The notes: generated by a model not told the origin, from the sequence alone. A stretch of 8,602 nucleotides of DNA from Lachnospiraceae bacterium (GCA_003488965.1 DNJW01000050.1:1-8602); one strand, 5' to 3'; shown: positions 1-5,920, numbered from the stretch's first letter. Translations and numbers: made by a program.

Positions 1-605
1 AATAAGATATTGCCCGATATTGAAAAGGGGTTTCGGGGAGATGACACACCATTAATTCCGATTAGCGTTTATGGCAGCCGCAGTTTTGATGATGCACTAA
101 TGGAGCTAAAAACGGTTTTGGAAGAGCGGGGCTTTCATCCGGTAGCAGCGGCAGCAGCAGCCAGCCGCCATGTTTTTTCTGATTCGTTGGCAGCGGGCAG
201 ACGGATGCGGATGATATGCAGGAACTTTATGAATTTGCCTTGAAAGCAGCCGGAAAGCTGAAAAAATTGGAATCATTCTCAGAACTGGCTGTTGTGGGGA
301 ATGATCCAGTGGGAAATTATTATGTACCATTGAAGGAAGACGGCACACCTGCGAAATTTCTTAAAGCGAAACCAGTTACAGACATAGACAGGTGCACCGG
401 CTGCGGGCTCTGTGCAGAAACATGCCCGATGAACAGTATTGATGATAAGGATTACTCGGTATCTGGCATTTGCATAAAATGCCATGCGTGCATCAGGAAC
501 TGTCCGGCCCATGCAAAATCATTTACAGACGAACAGTTTTTATCCCATGTAAAAATGTTAGAAAATAATTATAGCAGGCGGGCAGAGAATTGTTTTTTCT
601 ATTAA
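1..605 (+). pseudogene. EFR1-family flavodoxin/ferredoxin protein, 5' end outside the window, frameshifted
   Basis: The first reading frame (from base 1) encodes the end of a flavodoxin-like domain and reaches the family motif F-S-x-x-x-A-A-G-R at about 178-201. There it shifts frame. The expected continuation T-D-A-D-D-M-Q-E-L follows in another frame from about base 201 and runs to the stop at 603-605. One missing base next to 199-201 explains the break. The second frame carries two [4Fe-4S] motifs, C-x2-C-x2-C-x3-C-P, in RCTGCGLCAETCP (about 391-429) and GICIKCHACIRNCP (about 466-507). Family knowledge: EFR1 proteins join an N-terminal flavodoxin fold to a C-terminal 2[4Fe-4S] ferredoxin and are cytosolic redox proteins of anaerobes. 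The flavin-binding N-terminus lies upstream of the window. The break may be a real mutation or a sequencing error. A translation restart at ATG 216 would yield only the ferredoxin half. Confidence 0.82.
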
Positions 606-691
606 TCGTGGCATACGAATCATTATTAAGGTTTTTGGAAATCGGAGATGGATATTATAACTGAAAAGGGAGTGAAGTGGTAAGCGCAGGA

Positions 692-745
692 AGAAACCAT
701 TCATTTTGACAGTAACTTGATTTCTGATGGATATAAAGAGATAAT
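692..745 (+). promoter_or_regulatory. Promoter with HxlR-type operator, upstream of the GNAT gene
   Basis: Seen: a -35 box TTGATT (717-722), a 17-base spacer and a -10 box GATAAT (740-745). Directly upstream is a 9-8-9 element: left half AGAAACCAT (692-700), 8-base spacer, right half ACAGTAACT (709-717), whose last T is the first T of the -35 box. Bases 703-749 closely match 3550-3596, the promoter of the hxlR gene, including the spacer. The left half is the poorest match among the five copies in the window. A predicted start near 752 would give a leader of about 40 bases to ATG 793. Confidence 0.68.
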
Positions 746-792
746 GATATTTTTGTGTATGGAAATTTGTAAAGGATTAAGGTGTAATCTTG

Positions 793-1464
793 ATGTCGAG
801 ATTAACCGGAAAATTGGGATTCAGTGGAGGCATAGCTTTGGAAATAGAAATTAAAGATATCCGAAAAAAGGATTATGAAAAAGCAATTCAATTTGCAATT
901 AAGGGTATGCACTTTGATTGGTATTTGGATAATCGTTTTTTGCTTAATGCTTATGGCAGATATTTTTGGTTTCTTGAACTCAATCGCGCAACACAGATTT
1001 TTGCAGCATATGCAGGTGGTGAATTTGTAGGTGTTTTATTAGCAGAGATAAAAGGTGAAGAAAAGAAACATCAGAACTTTCTTCAAAAAATCTATGTCAA
1101 ATTTGTTGATGTAATACAAAAAATCTTTTTTAAAGGCGGGGCAGGTCTTTACGAGGATACCACAAAAGAACAGTTGGCACATTATTTGAAATTCAATACA
1201 CCTGATGGTGAAATTATATTTCTTGCGGCAGATCCTGATTGCAAAATTAAAGGTATAGGTACCGCTCTGCTTAACGCTTTGGAAGCCAGGGAAAAAGGGA
1301 AAATACTTTATCTATACACTGATGACGCTTGCACATACCAGTTTTATGAGCATAGGGGATTTGAAAGGGTAGAAGAAAAAGAGGTTGTATTAGAAATGCC
1401 AAAAGGCAGAGTTCCACTCAAGTGTTTTGTTTACAGCAAGAAAATACACTCAAATACTGGCTGA
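793..1464 (+). CDS. GNAT-family N-acetyltransferase
   Basis: A protein of 223 residues with a GNAT fold. It shows motif A as D-P-D-C-K-I-K-G-I-G-T-A (about residues 147-158), where the K-x-K-G-x-G loop binds the acetyl-CoA pyrophosphate. The motif B region is Y-T-D-D-A-C-T-Y-Q-F-Y-E-H-R-G-F (about 175-190). It is predicted to be a cytosolic acetyl transferase; the substrate cannot be inferred. ATG 793 has AGGTG at 780-784, 8 bases upstream. An in-frame TTG at 838 is preceded by GGAGG (826-830) at 7 bases and would start exactly where the conserved domain begins (E-I-E-I-K-D-I-R), so the shorter 208-residue form is a real alternative. The gene is visibly more AT-rich than the genes from 1916 onward, which suggests a separate origin. 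It follows a promoter that nearly duplicates that of hxlR. Confidence 0.85.
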   Translation: MSRLTGKLGFSGGIALEIEIKDIRKKDYEKAIQFAIKGMHFDWYLDNRFLLNAYGRYFWFLELNRATQIFAAYAGGEFVGVLLAEIKGEEKKHQNFLQKIYVKFVDVIQKIFFKGGAGLYEDTTKEQLAHYLKFNTPDGEIIFLAADPDCKIKGIGTALLNALEAREKGKILYLYTDDACTYQFYEHRGFERVEEKEVVLEMPKGRVPLKCFVYSKKIHSNTG

Positions 1465-1493
1465 TAGAGATGATTAAAAATCCAGTAATCCCA

Positions 1494-1691
1494 CAATGTC
1501 ATTAAGTTAAGCCGGACGCGGCTGATATAGTGCAGTCATCCCCAGAACACGCTTGTGCCCGGTTCCAAACGCAGCGGTACTAAGCTCGTAAAAAAACTCG
1601 CTAAGTGCCGGAGTTTTCCAACGGTTCTCTGGACAACTGCACTATTTCAGCCGTTGTGTACCGACGTAATTTCTTTAACTTAATGACATTG
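1494..1691. mobile_element. MITE-like palindromic element, 198 bp, with flanking target-site repeats
   Basis: Terminal inverted repeats are perfect over 17 bp: CAATGTCATTAAGTTAA at 1494-1510 and its reverse complement at 1675-1691. A second arm pair pairs 17 of 18 bp (1519-1536 with 1636-1653), and further complementarity continues inward (CCAGA-AC at 1542-1548 with GTTCTCTGG at 1624-1632; the region around 1576-1588 with 1600-1613). Nearly the whole element can therefore fold into one long hairpin. It is bounded by a 10-bp direct repeat with one mismatch, AGTAATCCCA (1484-1493) and AGTAATCCTA (1692-1701), the signature expected of a target duplication. No coding sequence is present, so it would be a non-autonomous element mobilised by a transposase elsewhere. 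A structured RNA is an alternative, but the flanking repeats favour insertion. Confidence 0.8.
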
Positions 1692-1701
1692 AGTAATCCT
1701 A

Positions 1702-1813
1702 TGGGTGCAAAAAATAACGACAGCATTTTTATGTAAGGAAAAAACACAAAGCAGGATTACATCATACCCATGCGATTATTTAAGGCAGTCGTTTTGCCAC
1801 TATGAAATTTATT
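1702..1813. other. Non-coding spacer with an imperfect inverted repeat
   Basis: No gene is seen here. An imperfect inverted repeat joins 1705-1724 (GTGCAAAAAATAACGACAGC) with 1785-1800 (GCAGTCGTTTTGCCAC); the left arm carries about four extra bases. It could be the remains of another small element or part of the leader region upstream of the next promoter. No T-tract follows it, so it is not read as a terminator. Confidence 0.3.
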
Positions 1814-1867
1814 AGTGACTCACTAATTTGTTAATATCTTGTGCCAGCAAAGCCATCCGGCTATAAT
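1814..1867 (+). promoter_or_regulatory. Promoter with HxlR-type operator, upstream of the flavoprotein gene
   Basis: Seen: -35 TTGTGC (1839-1844), 17-base spacer, -10 TATAAT (1862-1867). The operator-like element is AGTGACTCA (1814-1822), 8-base spacer CTAATTTG, then TTAATATCT (1831-1839), whose last T is the first base of the -35 box, as at the other four copies. This copy also contains an internal perfect palindrome, ATTAGTGA-C-TCACTAAT (1811-1827), which overlaps the left half. Confidence 0.72.
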
Positions 1868-1915
1868 TTAGCATAGCAAATCCAATTAAGAAATTTGATT
1901 TAGGAGGTAATTCTT

Positions 1916-2311
1916 ATGTTGAATGAAAATGTGAAAAAACTGCTGGCAGAGAGTATGTGGGATATGGCGACCTGTGCGGATAATGAGCCGAATGTCGTTC
2001 CTGTGGCATTTAAGGATGTAACGGAAGACGGCAAGCTGGTGGTAGGGGACGTGTTCCTTGAAACTACATTGAACAACCTGAAAGCAAACGGCGGAAAGAT
2101 TGCCATTTCCGTGTATGACGCGAAATCCCTGGAAGGATACCAGATCAAGGGCGTTGCGGAGTATGTGACGGAGGGCGCTGTTGTTGATACGTTTAAGGCT
2201 ATGGTGGAAAAGATGTTCAATGGCGCGGCTACTGCAAAGGGGGCATTGATCATCACGCCGGAAAAGGTCATCGTGACTACTCCTGGAGCGGATAACAAGA
2301 AAGTTCTGTAA
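1916..2311 (+). CDS. Pyridoxamine 5'-phosphate oxidase family protein (FMN-binding split barrel)
   Basis: A protein of 131 residues that resembles the small anaerobe members of the PNPOx-like split-barrel family. It opens with a helix (N-E-N-V-K-K-L-L-A-E) followed by the strand pattern M-W-D-M-A-T-C-A-D-N-E-P-N-V-V-P-V-A-F, the usual start of the flavin-binding barrel, then V-G-D-V-F-L-E-T-T-L-N-N-L and G-Y-Q-I-K-G-V-A-E-Y. Members bind FMN or related flavins in the cytosol and many are not true PLP synthases, so the reaction is left open. ATG 1916 is preceded by AGGAGG (1902-1907) at 8 bases, a strong site. It stands alone between its own promoter and a terminator, so it is probably monocistronic with some read-through into the ferredoxin gene. 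Confidence 0.85.
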   Translation: MLNENVKKLLAESMWDMATCADNEPNVVPVAFKDVTEDGKLVVGDVFLETTLNNLKANGGKIAISVYDAKSLEGYQIKGVAEYVTEGAVVDTFKAMVEKMFNGAATAKGALIITPEKVIVTTPGADNKKVL

Positions 2312-2325
2312 GATGGAAAATGCAG

Positions 2326-2363
2326 CGGGTACAGAGACTTGGGAAATGCTCTGCACCCGTTTT
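2326..2363 (+). terminator. Rho-independent terminator after the flavoprotein gene
   Basis: The stem CGGGTACAGAG (2326-2336) pairs with CTCTGCACCCG (2349-2359), with one A-C mismatch, around a 12-base loop. It is followed by TTTT (2360-2363). It lies 15 bases past the stop. The T-tract is short, so read-through into the ferredoxin gene is plausible, and that gene shows no clear promoter of its own. Confidence 0.7.
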
Positions 2364-2407
2364 GCATATCTCACAGACCATTGTGTATGTTATGGCGGGA
2401 GGGGTAT

Positions 2408-2611
2408 ATGAAAGCCTTTATCAACCCGGAAAAATGTATTGGGTGCGGAGCCTGCATTGCAGAATGCCCGGCGCAGGCGATCATCATGCTGCCGGGGTGG
2501 AGAAGCGAGGTACAGGCGGTAAAATGTAGCGGCTGTGGGCACTGTGTGGAAATCTGCCATAAAAAAGCGCCAGTATTATGTGGAGGGGAAATCATGCTAG
2601 ATCACGGATGA
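2408..2611 (+). CDS. Small 2[4Fe-4S] ferredoxin
   Basis: A 67-residue electron carrier. Cluster motif 1 is C-I-G-C-G-A-C-I-A-E-C-P (cysteines 10, 13, 16 and 20). Motif 2 is C-S-G-C-G-H-C-V-E-I-C-H, with the usual proline after the last cysteine replaced by histidine. ATG 2408 was chosen because GGGAGGGG (2397-2404) sits just upstream and the protein then begins directly with the ferredoxin domain (M-K-A-F-I-N-P-E-K-C). The 3' end overlaps the 3' end of the opposing sirtuin gene by 20 bp (2592-2611). It is soluble; its partner enzyme is not identifiable here. Confidence 0.85.
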   Translation: MKAFINPEKCIGCGACIAECPAQAIIMLPGWRSEVQAVKCSGCGHCVEICHKKAPVLCGGEIMLDHG

Positions 2612-3458
2612 CGGCGTCAATATCCCTGCTTATCACTATGGAGCGGTCTTCTAATAAGACTGGATAGCAGGGGCTGGTAAGGTTTATGCTTGCAAAAACT
2701 GCATCGGCATTTTTTGTGACCAAATTCCAGAAGGGAAACTTTATAACGCCAGGAGAATTAAAGCCAACACCCAATTCAAGGTATAAAATCCTGCCGGTTT
2801 CATGGCGGGACAGATATTCTTCGTAACGGTTATGTGCTATATGCCACCCTTCGTCCCGGACGAAGGTGTCATCCCAGAACAGGTTGAAGTCCATTTCCCG
2901 CCCGCATTTTGGGCAGTGTGGGATAAGTTCTGTGGGTATGCGCATATCCTTTTCCTCCGCCATCATTTTTTTCAGGATGCCGTAGTTATCGTAGGTGGCA
3001 GCATGGCATGGCTTTGAACATTGGAAAAGCCCGAAATCGCCCTGGGTATAGCACAGCCTTTCTTTGGGAAAGTCGGAACGCTGGAACGTGTGGTCAATGT
3101 TAGTGGTCAGAACAAAATAGTCCTTTCCGGACAGAAGATACAGCAGTTTTCGGTAGGTATCTTTTGGGATCTCCTCATAGCGGTTGATCCATGCCCACCG
3201 TAAATAGTAAGCCCACCGTTCCTCATTGGTTTCAAAGTCTGCGAAGCAGCCAGTATACATATCCGTCATCTCGTATTTATGGACGAAGTCCCCAAAGTGC
3301 TTTTTCAGGCGTTTTCCGGTAAAGTCATATCCGGCGGAAGCAGAGAGGCCGCTTCCGGCGCCGACGATCACGGCATCGGACTCTTTAAAAGCCAGGCGGA
3401 GTTTTTCCAGTTCCGTTTCATAGGCTCCCGTTGTGCTGGTGACAATGTTCTTTATCAT
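2592..3458 (-). CDS. SirTM-type (class M) sirtuin, predicted protein ADP-ribosyltransferase
   Basis: A 288-residue Sir2-fold protein. The NAD-binding segment is G-A-G-S-G-L-S-A-S-A-G-Y-D-F (about 33-46). The T-T-N-I-D segment has Asn120. The position of the canonical catalytic His is Gln139 in Y-T-Q-G-D-F-G. Family knowledge: class M sirtuins carry this His-to-Gln change and act as protein ADP-ribosyltransferases, with lipoylated GcvH-L the described target in some Firmicutes. Zn ligands are visible as C147-x3-C151 and C182-x2-C185. All key residues are present, so it should be active. The start ATG at 3458-3456 has AAAGGAGG upstream. It is divergent from hxlR and from the macrodomain gene, which encodes the predicted removing enzyme. 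No GcvH-L or LplA2 gene is in the window, so the target here is unknown. The 3' end overlaps the convergent ferredoxin gene. Confidence 0.88.
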   Translation of the reverse strand: MIKNIVTSTTGAYETELEKLRLAFKESDAVIVGAGSGLSASAGYDFTGKRLKKHFGDFVHKYEMTDMYTGCFADFETNEERWAYYLRWAWINRYEEIPKDTYRKLLYLLSGKDYFVLTTNIDHTFQRSDFPKERLCYTQGDFGLFQCSKPCHAATYDNYGILKKMMAEEKDMRIPTELIPHCPKCGREMDFNLFWDDTFVRDEGWHIAHNRYEEYLSRHETGRILYLELGVGFNSPGVIKFPFWNLVTKNADAVFASINLTSPCYPVLLEDRSIVISRDIDAVIRDLA

Positions 3459-3491
3459 AATGGATTCCTCCTTTCTTGTTCTTCTGCCAGC

Positions 3492-3520
3492 AGTATATCC
3501 TTCCTGCTGTTCTTTATCAA
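3492..3520 (-). promoter_or_regulatory. Minus-strand promoter of the sirtuin gene
   Basis: Read on the minus strand: -35 TTGATA (3520-3515), 17-base spacer, -10 TATACT (3497-3492), close to consensus. The operator dyad at 3539-3564 lies 18 bases upstream of this -35 box, so one bound regulator could affect both divergent promoters. Confidence 0.68.
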
Positions 3521-3538
3521 TATATTCATAAATTTATT

Positions 3539-3592
3539 AGTCACTATTATTTTTGATAGTAACTTGATTTTTAATGGGTATAAAGAGATAAT
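3539..3592 (+). promoter_or_regulatory. hxlR promoter with the best-conserved operator dyad
   Basis: The operator is AGTCACTAT (3539-3547), 8-base spacer, ATAGTAACT (3556-3564); the halves are inverted repeats matching at 8 of 9 positions. The last T is the first base of -35 TTGATT (3564-3569). After a 17-base spacer comes -10 GATAAT (3587-3592). This is the most symmetric of the five copies and lies between hxlR and the divergent sirtuin gene, as expected for autoregulation by the encoded HxlR protein. Binding by that protein is inference. Confidence 0.75.
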
Positions 3593-3633
3593 GATACGGG
3601 AAAGCCCAGAAAAAAATGATTTGAGGTGATCGT

Positions 3634-4020
3634 ATGTATAAACCAAAATTAGACAAGGATATCCGATGCCCCCTTGAATACGGGCTGGATGTGTTCGGGG
3701 GCAAATGGAATTCCCGTATCATCTGCGTGCTGGCGGCAAAGGAGACATTGCGGTACAGCGAACTGCGCAGTGAACTTACCAATATCACGGATGCGGTGCT
3801 TGGAGCTTCTTTGAAAGCACTGATGAAAAATGGGATGATAAACCGCCGATCCTATGATGAAGTCCCGCCCAGGGTGGAATATTCCCTTACGGAGAAGGGG
3901 CTGTCCGTTGTGCCGATTTTGCAGAGTATCTGCCAGTGGTCGGGTGCCTACCATAAAGAGGGCATGGAAAATACCATGCAGCATTGCCAGAAATGTGATT
4001 ACAACGGCAGCGGAAGATAG
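3634..4020 (+). CDS. HxlR-family winged-helix transcriptional regulator
   Basis: A 128-residue single-domain DNA-binding protein. It has the family signature C-P-L-E-Y-G-L-D-V-F-G-G-K-W (residues 12-25) with the N-terminal Cys12 that several HxlR members use to sense oxidants or electrophiles. The winged helix covers about residues 38-90 (R-Y-S-E-L through Y-S-L-T-E-K-G). Further cysteines are Cys31 and Cys100, and a C-terminal C118-x2-C121 pair could bind metal or act in thiol switching. ATG 3634 follows GAGGTGA at a usual distance. It is first in a plus-strand operon with the macrodomain gene (22 bases downstream) and the Crp/Fnr gene. It is the best candidate to bind the dyad repeated at five promoters in the window. 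Whether it activates or represses cannot be read from sequence. Confidence 0.9.
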   Translation: MYKPKLDKDIRCPLEYGLDVFGGKWNSRIICVLAAKETLRYSELRSELTNITDAVLGASLKALMKNGMINRRSYDEVPPRVEYSLTEKGLSVVPILQSICQWSGAYHKEGMENTMQHCQKCDYNGSGR

Positions 4021-4042
4021 CGGCAGGGGAGGTATATGGAAG

Positions 4043-4825
4043 ATGGACAGGAGAGAAAAAATACGGAAGCTCATCAGCCTGCTTTTGGAAGAGCAACCGG
4101 AATATAGGCAGCAGGCAGCGCAGTTTCCGCAGGATATGGAGAGCCAGCGGCGTCTGCTCCGGAGCCTGATGAATGTCCGTTATCCCGGAAAGCGCCTGAA
4201 TGTCGAATATCTGCGCCTGCAGGATGAACTGCTGTCAGAAGAGAGGGATGAAAAAGGAGTCGTGGATGTCATGGAATTGCCGTCCGTGCGTGTGGACAGG
4301 CGTATTTCTGTCTGGCAGGGGGATATTACACGGCTGAATGCGGATGCTATTGTGAATGCAGCCAATTCGCAGATGCTTGGCTGTTTCATTCCGTGCCATG
4401 CCTGTATCGACAATGCCATTCATTCGGCGGCAGGGCTGCAGCTTAGGGAAGAGTGTCTGGAGCTGATGCAGGCTCAGGGACATGAGGAGCCTGTGGGCAG
4501 GGCGAAGATAACAAAGGGATATAACCTTCCTGCAAAATTTGTAATGCATACGGTGGGGCCGGCGATATCGGGAGCTGTTACACGGGAAGATGAAAAAAAG
4601 CTGGAATCATGTTACCGTTCCTGCATGGAACTGGCAGAAGCCAATGGAATCAGGAGCATTGCGTTCTGCTGTATTTCAACAGGGGTATTCTGCTTTCCAA
4701 ATGAACTGGCGGCGGAGATTGCCGTCAGGACGGTCCGGAAGTGTCTGGAAGGTTCAGGTATTCAAAAAGTGGTTTTTAATGTGTTTCAGGATTATGACAA
4801 AAGGATTTATGATGTCCTGCGTTAA
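4043..4825 (+). CDS. Zinc-dependent macrodomain protein, predicted ADP-ribosyl hydrolase
   Basis: A 260-residue protein: a helical N-terminal region (about 1-80), then a macrodomain. The ADP-ribose-binding start is V-W-Q-G-D-I-T (90-96) with V-N-A-A-N-S (104-109). The zinc catalytic loop is C114-F-I-P-C-H119-A-C121-I-D-N-A-I-H, matching the C-F-x-P-x-H-x-C-I-D-N-x-I-H pattern of Zn-Macro enzymes. The phosphate loop is S-T-G-V-F (212-216). All three expected zinc ligands are present. Family knowledge: such proteins sit with SirTM genes and remove the ADP-ribose that SirTM adds. ATG 4043 is used; GGAGG (4028-4032) is 10 bases upstream. An ATG at 4036 is out of frame with the domain. Second gene of the hxlR operon, divergent from its presumed partner sirtuin. 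Cytosolic. Confidence 0.9.
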   Translation: MDRREKIRKLISLLLEEQPEYRQQAAQFPQDMESQRRLLRSLMNVRYPGKRLNVEYLRLQDELLSEERDEKGVVDVMELPSVRVDRRISVWQGDITRLNADAIVNAANSQMLGCFIPCHACIDNAIHSAAGLQLREECLELMQAQGHEEPVGRAKITKGYNLPAKFVMHTVGPAISGAVTREDEKKLESCYRSCMELAEANGIRSIAFCCISTGVFCFPNELAAEIAVRTVRKCLEGSGIQKVVFNVFQDYDKRIYDVLR

Positions 4826-4848
4826 GTTGTGTGGAAGAAGATGAGAGA

Positions 4849-5520
4849 ATGGAAACAAAATATGAAAATATTTATAAAGAAAATTTCCCTTTTTGGGAGA
4901 AAATATCCAGTGCAGACAGGGAGTACATCTGCCGGAATTCTCATATGCTTACTTACCCGAAGGGAAAGAATATCCATAACGGCGAAGAATGTTCCGGTGT
5001 GATCTTCGTCTGTTCCGGGAGCCTGCGCCTTTATATGATGTCGGATGAGGGAAAGGAGATCACGCTTTACCGCCTGCATAGGGGCAATCTGTGTATGCTG
5101 TCTGCTTCCTGTGTGCTGGATGCCGTCACGTTTGATGTATTCGTAGACGCGGAGGAGGACAGCCAGTGCTGTGTGGTCAGCGGGCCTGCTTTTGCGGCAG
5201 TGTCGCAGCGGAATCTGGACATCCGCATATTTGCGCTGGAAACTGCGGTCAGCCGTTTTTCGGATGTGATGTGGGTGATGCAGCAGATTTTGTTTATGAG
5301 CATGGATAAACGTCTGGCAATCTTCCTTTCGGATGAATCAGCCAGAACCGGTTCGGATACCATTGCGCTGACGCACGGGCAGATCGCCCGGTATATGGGT
5401 TCTGCCCGTGAAGTGGTATCCCGGATGCTGAAATATTTTGCCGGTGAAGGGATTGTGGAGGTTTCCAGGGGCGGCGTTACGATCCTTGACAAAAAGCGCC
5501 TCCGTGATCTAACCCTTTAG
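4849..5520 (+). CDS. Crp/Fnr-family transcriptional regulator
   Basis: A 223-residue protein with an N-terminal cyclic-nucleotide-binding-type beta roll (about 15-120), a long dimer helix (about 125-155) and a C-terminal HTH (L-T-H-G-Q-I-A-R-Y-M-G, 174-184). The recognition helix reads A-R-E-V-V-S-R-M (186-193), keeping Arg187, Glu188 and Arg192 in the spacing that contacts GTGA in CRP. The sensory domain lacks the N-terminal cysteine cluster of FNR but has scattered cysteines (28, 48, 55, 82, 88, 107, 108), including G-N-L-C-M-L-S-A-S-C; the signal is unknown. ATG 4849 is used; an in-frame GTG at 4831 would add six acidic residues. It lies 23 bases after the macrodomain stop, so it is probably third in that operon. 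Its 3' end overlaps the thioredoxin 3' end by 12 bp. It is the likely binder of the palindromes at 5906-5920 and 6736-6750. Confidence 0.9.
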   Translation: METKYENIYKENFPFWEKISSADREYICRNSHMLTYPKGKNIHNGEECSGVIFVCSGSLRLYMMSDEGKEITLYRLHRGNLCMLSASCVLDAVTFDVFVDAEEDSQCCVVSGPAFAAVSQRNLDIRIFALETAVSRFSDVMWVMQQILFMSMDKRLAIFLSDESARTGSDTIALTHGQIARYMGSAREVVSRMLKYFAGEGIVEVSRGGVTILDKKRLRDLTL

Positions 5521-5817
5521 CATGGCGAGGATATCTGCTTTCGGTCTCGCGCCTGCCGACTGGCTTATGACGTTTCCGTTTTTGATCACAGCCAGTGTGG
5601 GGATGCTCATGACATGGAATTTTTGTGCCAGTTCCGGTTCTTGGTCTACGTTGATCTTGCCTATCAGGTACTGCGGGTTTTCTGCCGCGATCTCTTCCAC
5701 TATGGGGGATACCATGCGGCAGGGGCCGCACCAGTCGGCGTAGAAATCCAGGAGTACAGTCTTTTCGCTGGTTCTTACAGAATCGAAGTTGTCTTTGTTT
5801 ACATGGATTATGGACAT
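5509..5817 (-). CDS. trxA: Thioredoxin
   Basis: A 102-residue classic thioredoxin with the active site W-C30-G-P-C33 and the cis-proline Pro73 in S-I-P-T. The buried Asp24 in L-L-D-F-Y-A-D-W is present. It reduces protein disulfides in the cytosol, normally with a thioredoxin reductase, which is not in this window. The start ATG at 5817-5815 is preceded by AAGGAAGG. It faces the Crp/Fnr gene tail to tail with a 12-bp overlap. A Crp-type palindrome lies about 90 bases upstream of the start, inside the end of the NapH-like gene, which implies control by the neighbouring regulator. Confidence 0.95.
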   Translation of the reverse strand: MSIIHVNKDNFDSVRTSEKTVLLDFYADWCGPCRMVSPIVEEIAAENPQYLIGKINVDQEPELAQKFHVMSIPTLAVIKNGNVISQSAGARPKADILAMLKG

Positions 5818-5843
5818 AATCAGTACCTTCCTTTCTTTATTCC

Positions 5844-5868
5844 TGCGCTGCTTTTAGCGCATTTTTTT
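5844..5868 (+). terminator. Plus-strand Rho-independent terminator in the thioredoxin leader
   Basis: The stem TGCGCT (5844-5849) and AGCGCA (5856-5861) enclose a 6-base loop and are followed by seven Ts (5862-5868), all in plus-strand polarity. It is the first clear terminator downstream of the hxlR-macrodomain-Crp operon, about 320 bases beyond the Crp stop. Plus-strand transcripts that reach it would be antisense to the whole thioredoxin gene. On the minus strand the same hairpin lies in the thioredoxin leader and has no T-tract. Confidence 0.6.
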
Positions 5869-5878
5869 ATCTGTTGGC

Positions 5879-5920
5879 AGTGTATCATATCCTGCTTACT
5901 GTTTCTGTGACGAAGTCACG
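5879..5920 (-). promoter_or_regulatory. Crp/Fnr-type site and thioredoxin promoter
   Basis: The palindrome (C/T)GTGAC-TTC-GTCACA on the minus strand occupies 5906-5920 with centre 5913; the core GTGAC-N3-GTCAC (5907-5919) is a perfect dyad. A -10-like TACACT spans 5884-5879, 29 bases from the centre, the same distance as at the other copy. TATGAT at 5889-5884 is an alternative -10. No good -35 box is seen, as expected for an activator-dependent promoter. The site lies inside the last codons of the NapH-like gene (V-T-S-S-Q). Confidence 0.65.

Noticed and set aside
648..683. Mini reading frame MDIITEKGVKW before the GNAT promoter
   Set aside because: No ribosome binding site and no recognisable product; it lies upstream of the mapped promoter elements.
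1446..1486. Possible terminator TACTGG...CCAGTA after the GNAT gene
   Set aside because: The stem is only six pairs, the loop is long and no T-tract follows.
1693..1771. Crossing complementary pairs GTAATCC/GGATTAC and ATGGGT/ACCCAT
   Set aside because: They are short, cross each other, and one arm is part of the insertion target repeat; chance is the simpler explanation.
1811..1827. The palindrome ATTAGTGA-C-TCACTAAT as a third Crp/Fnr site
   Set aside because: Its arms are one base apart, unlike the N3 core of the two Crp-type sites, and it overlaps the HxlR-type element, which fits the promoter register better.
2339..2407. Longer N-terminus for the small ferredoxin starting at 2339
   Set aside because: It would start inside the terminator hairpin, lacks a ribosome binding site and adds residues unlike any ferredoxin; ATG 2408 has GGGAGGGG just upstream.
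3854..4042. Longer N-terminus for the macrodomain protein
   Set aside because: It would overlap the end of hxlR in another frame and encodes an unlikely arginine/cysteine-rich stretch; the protein resembles its family from Met at 4043.
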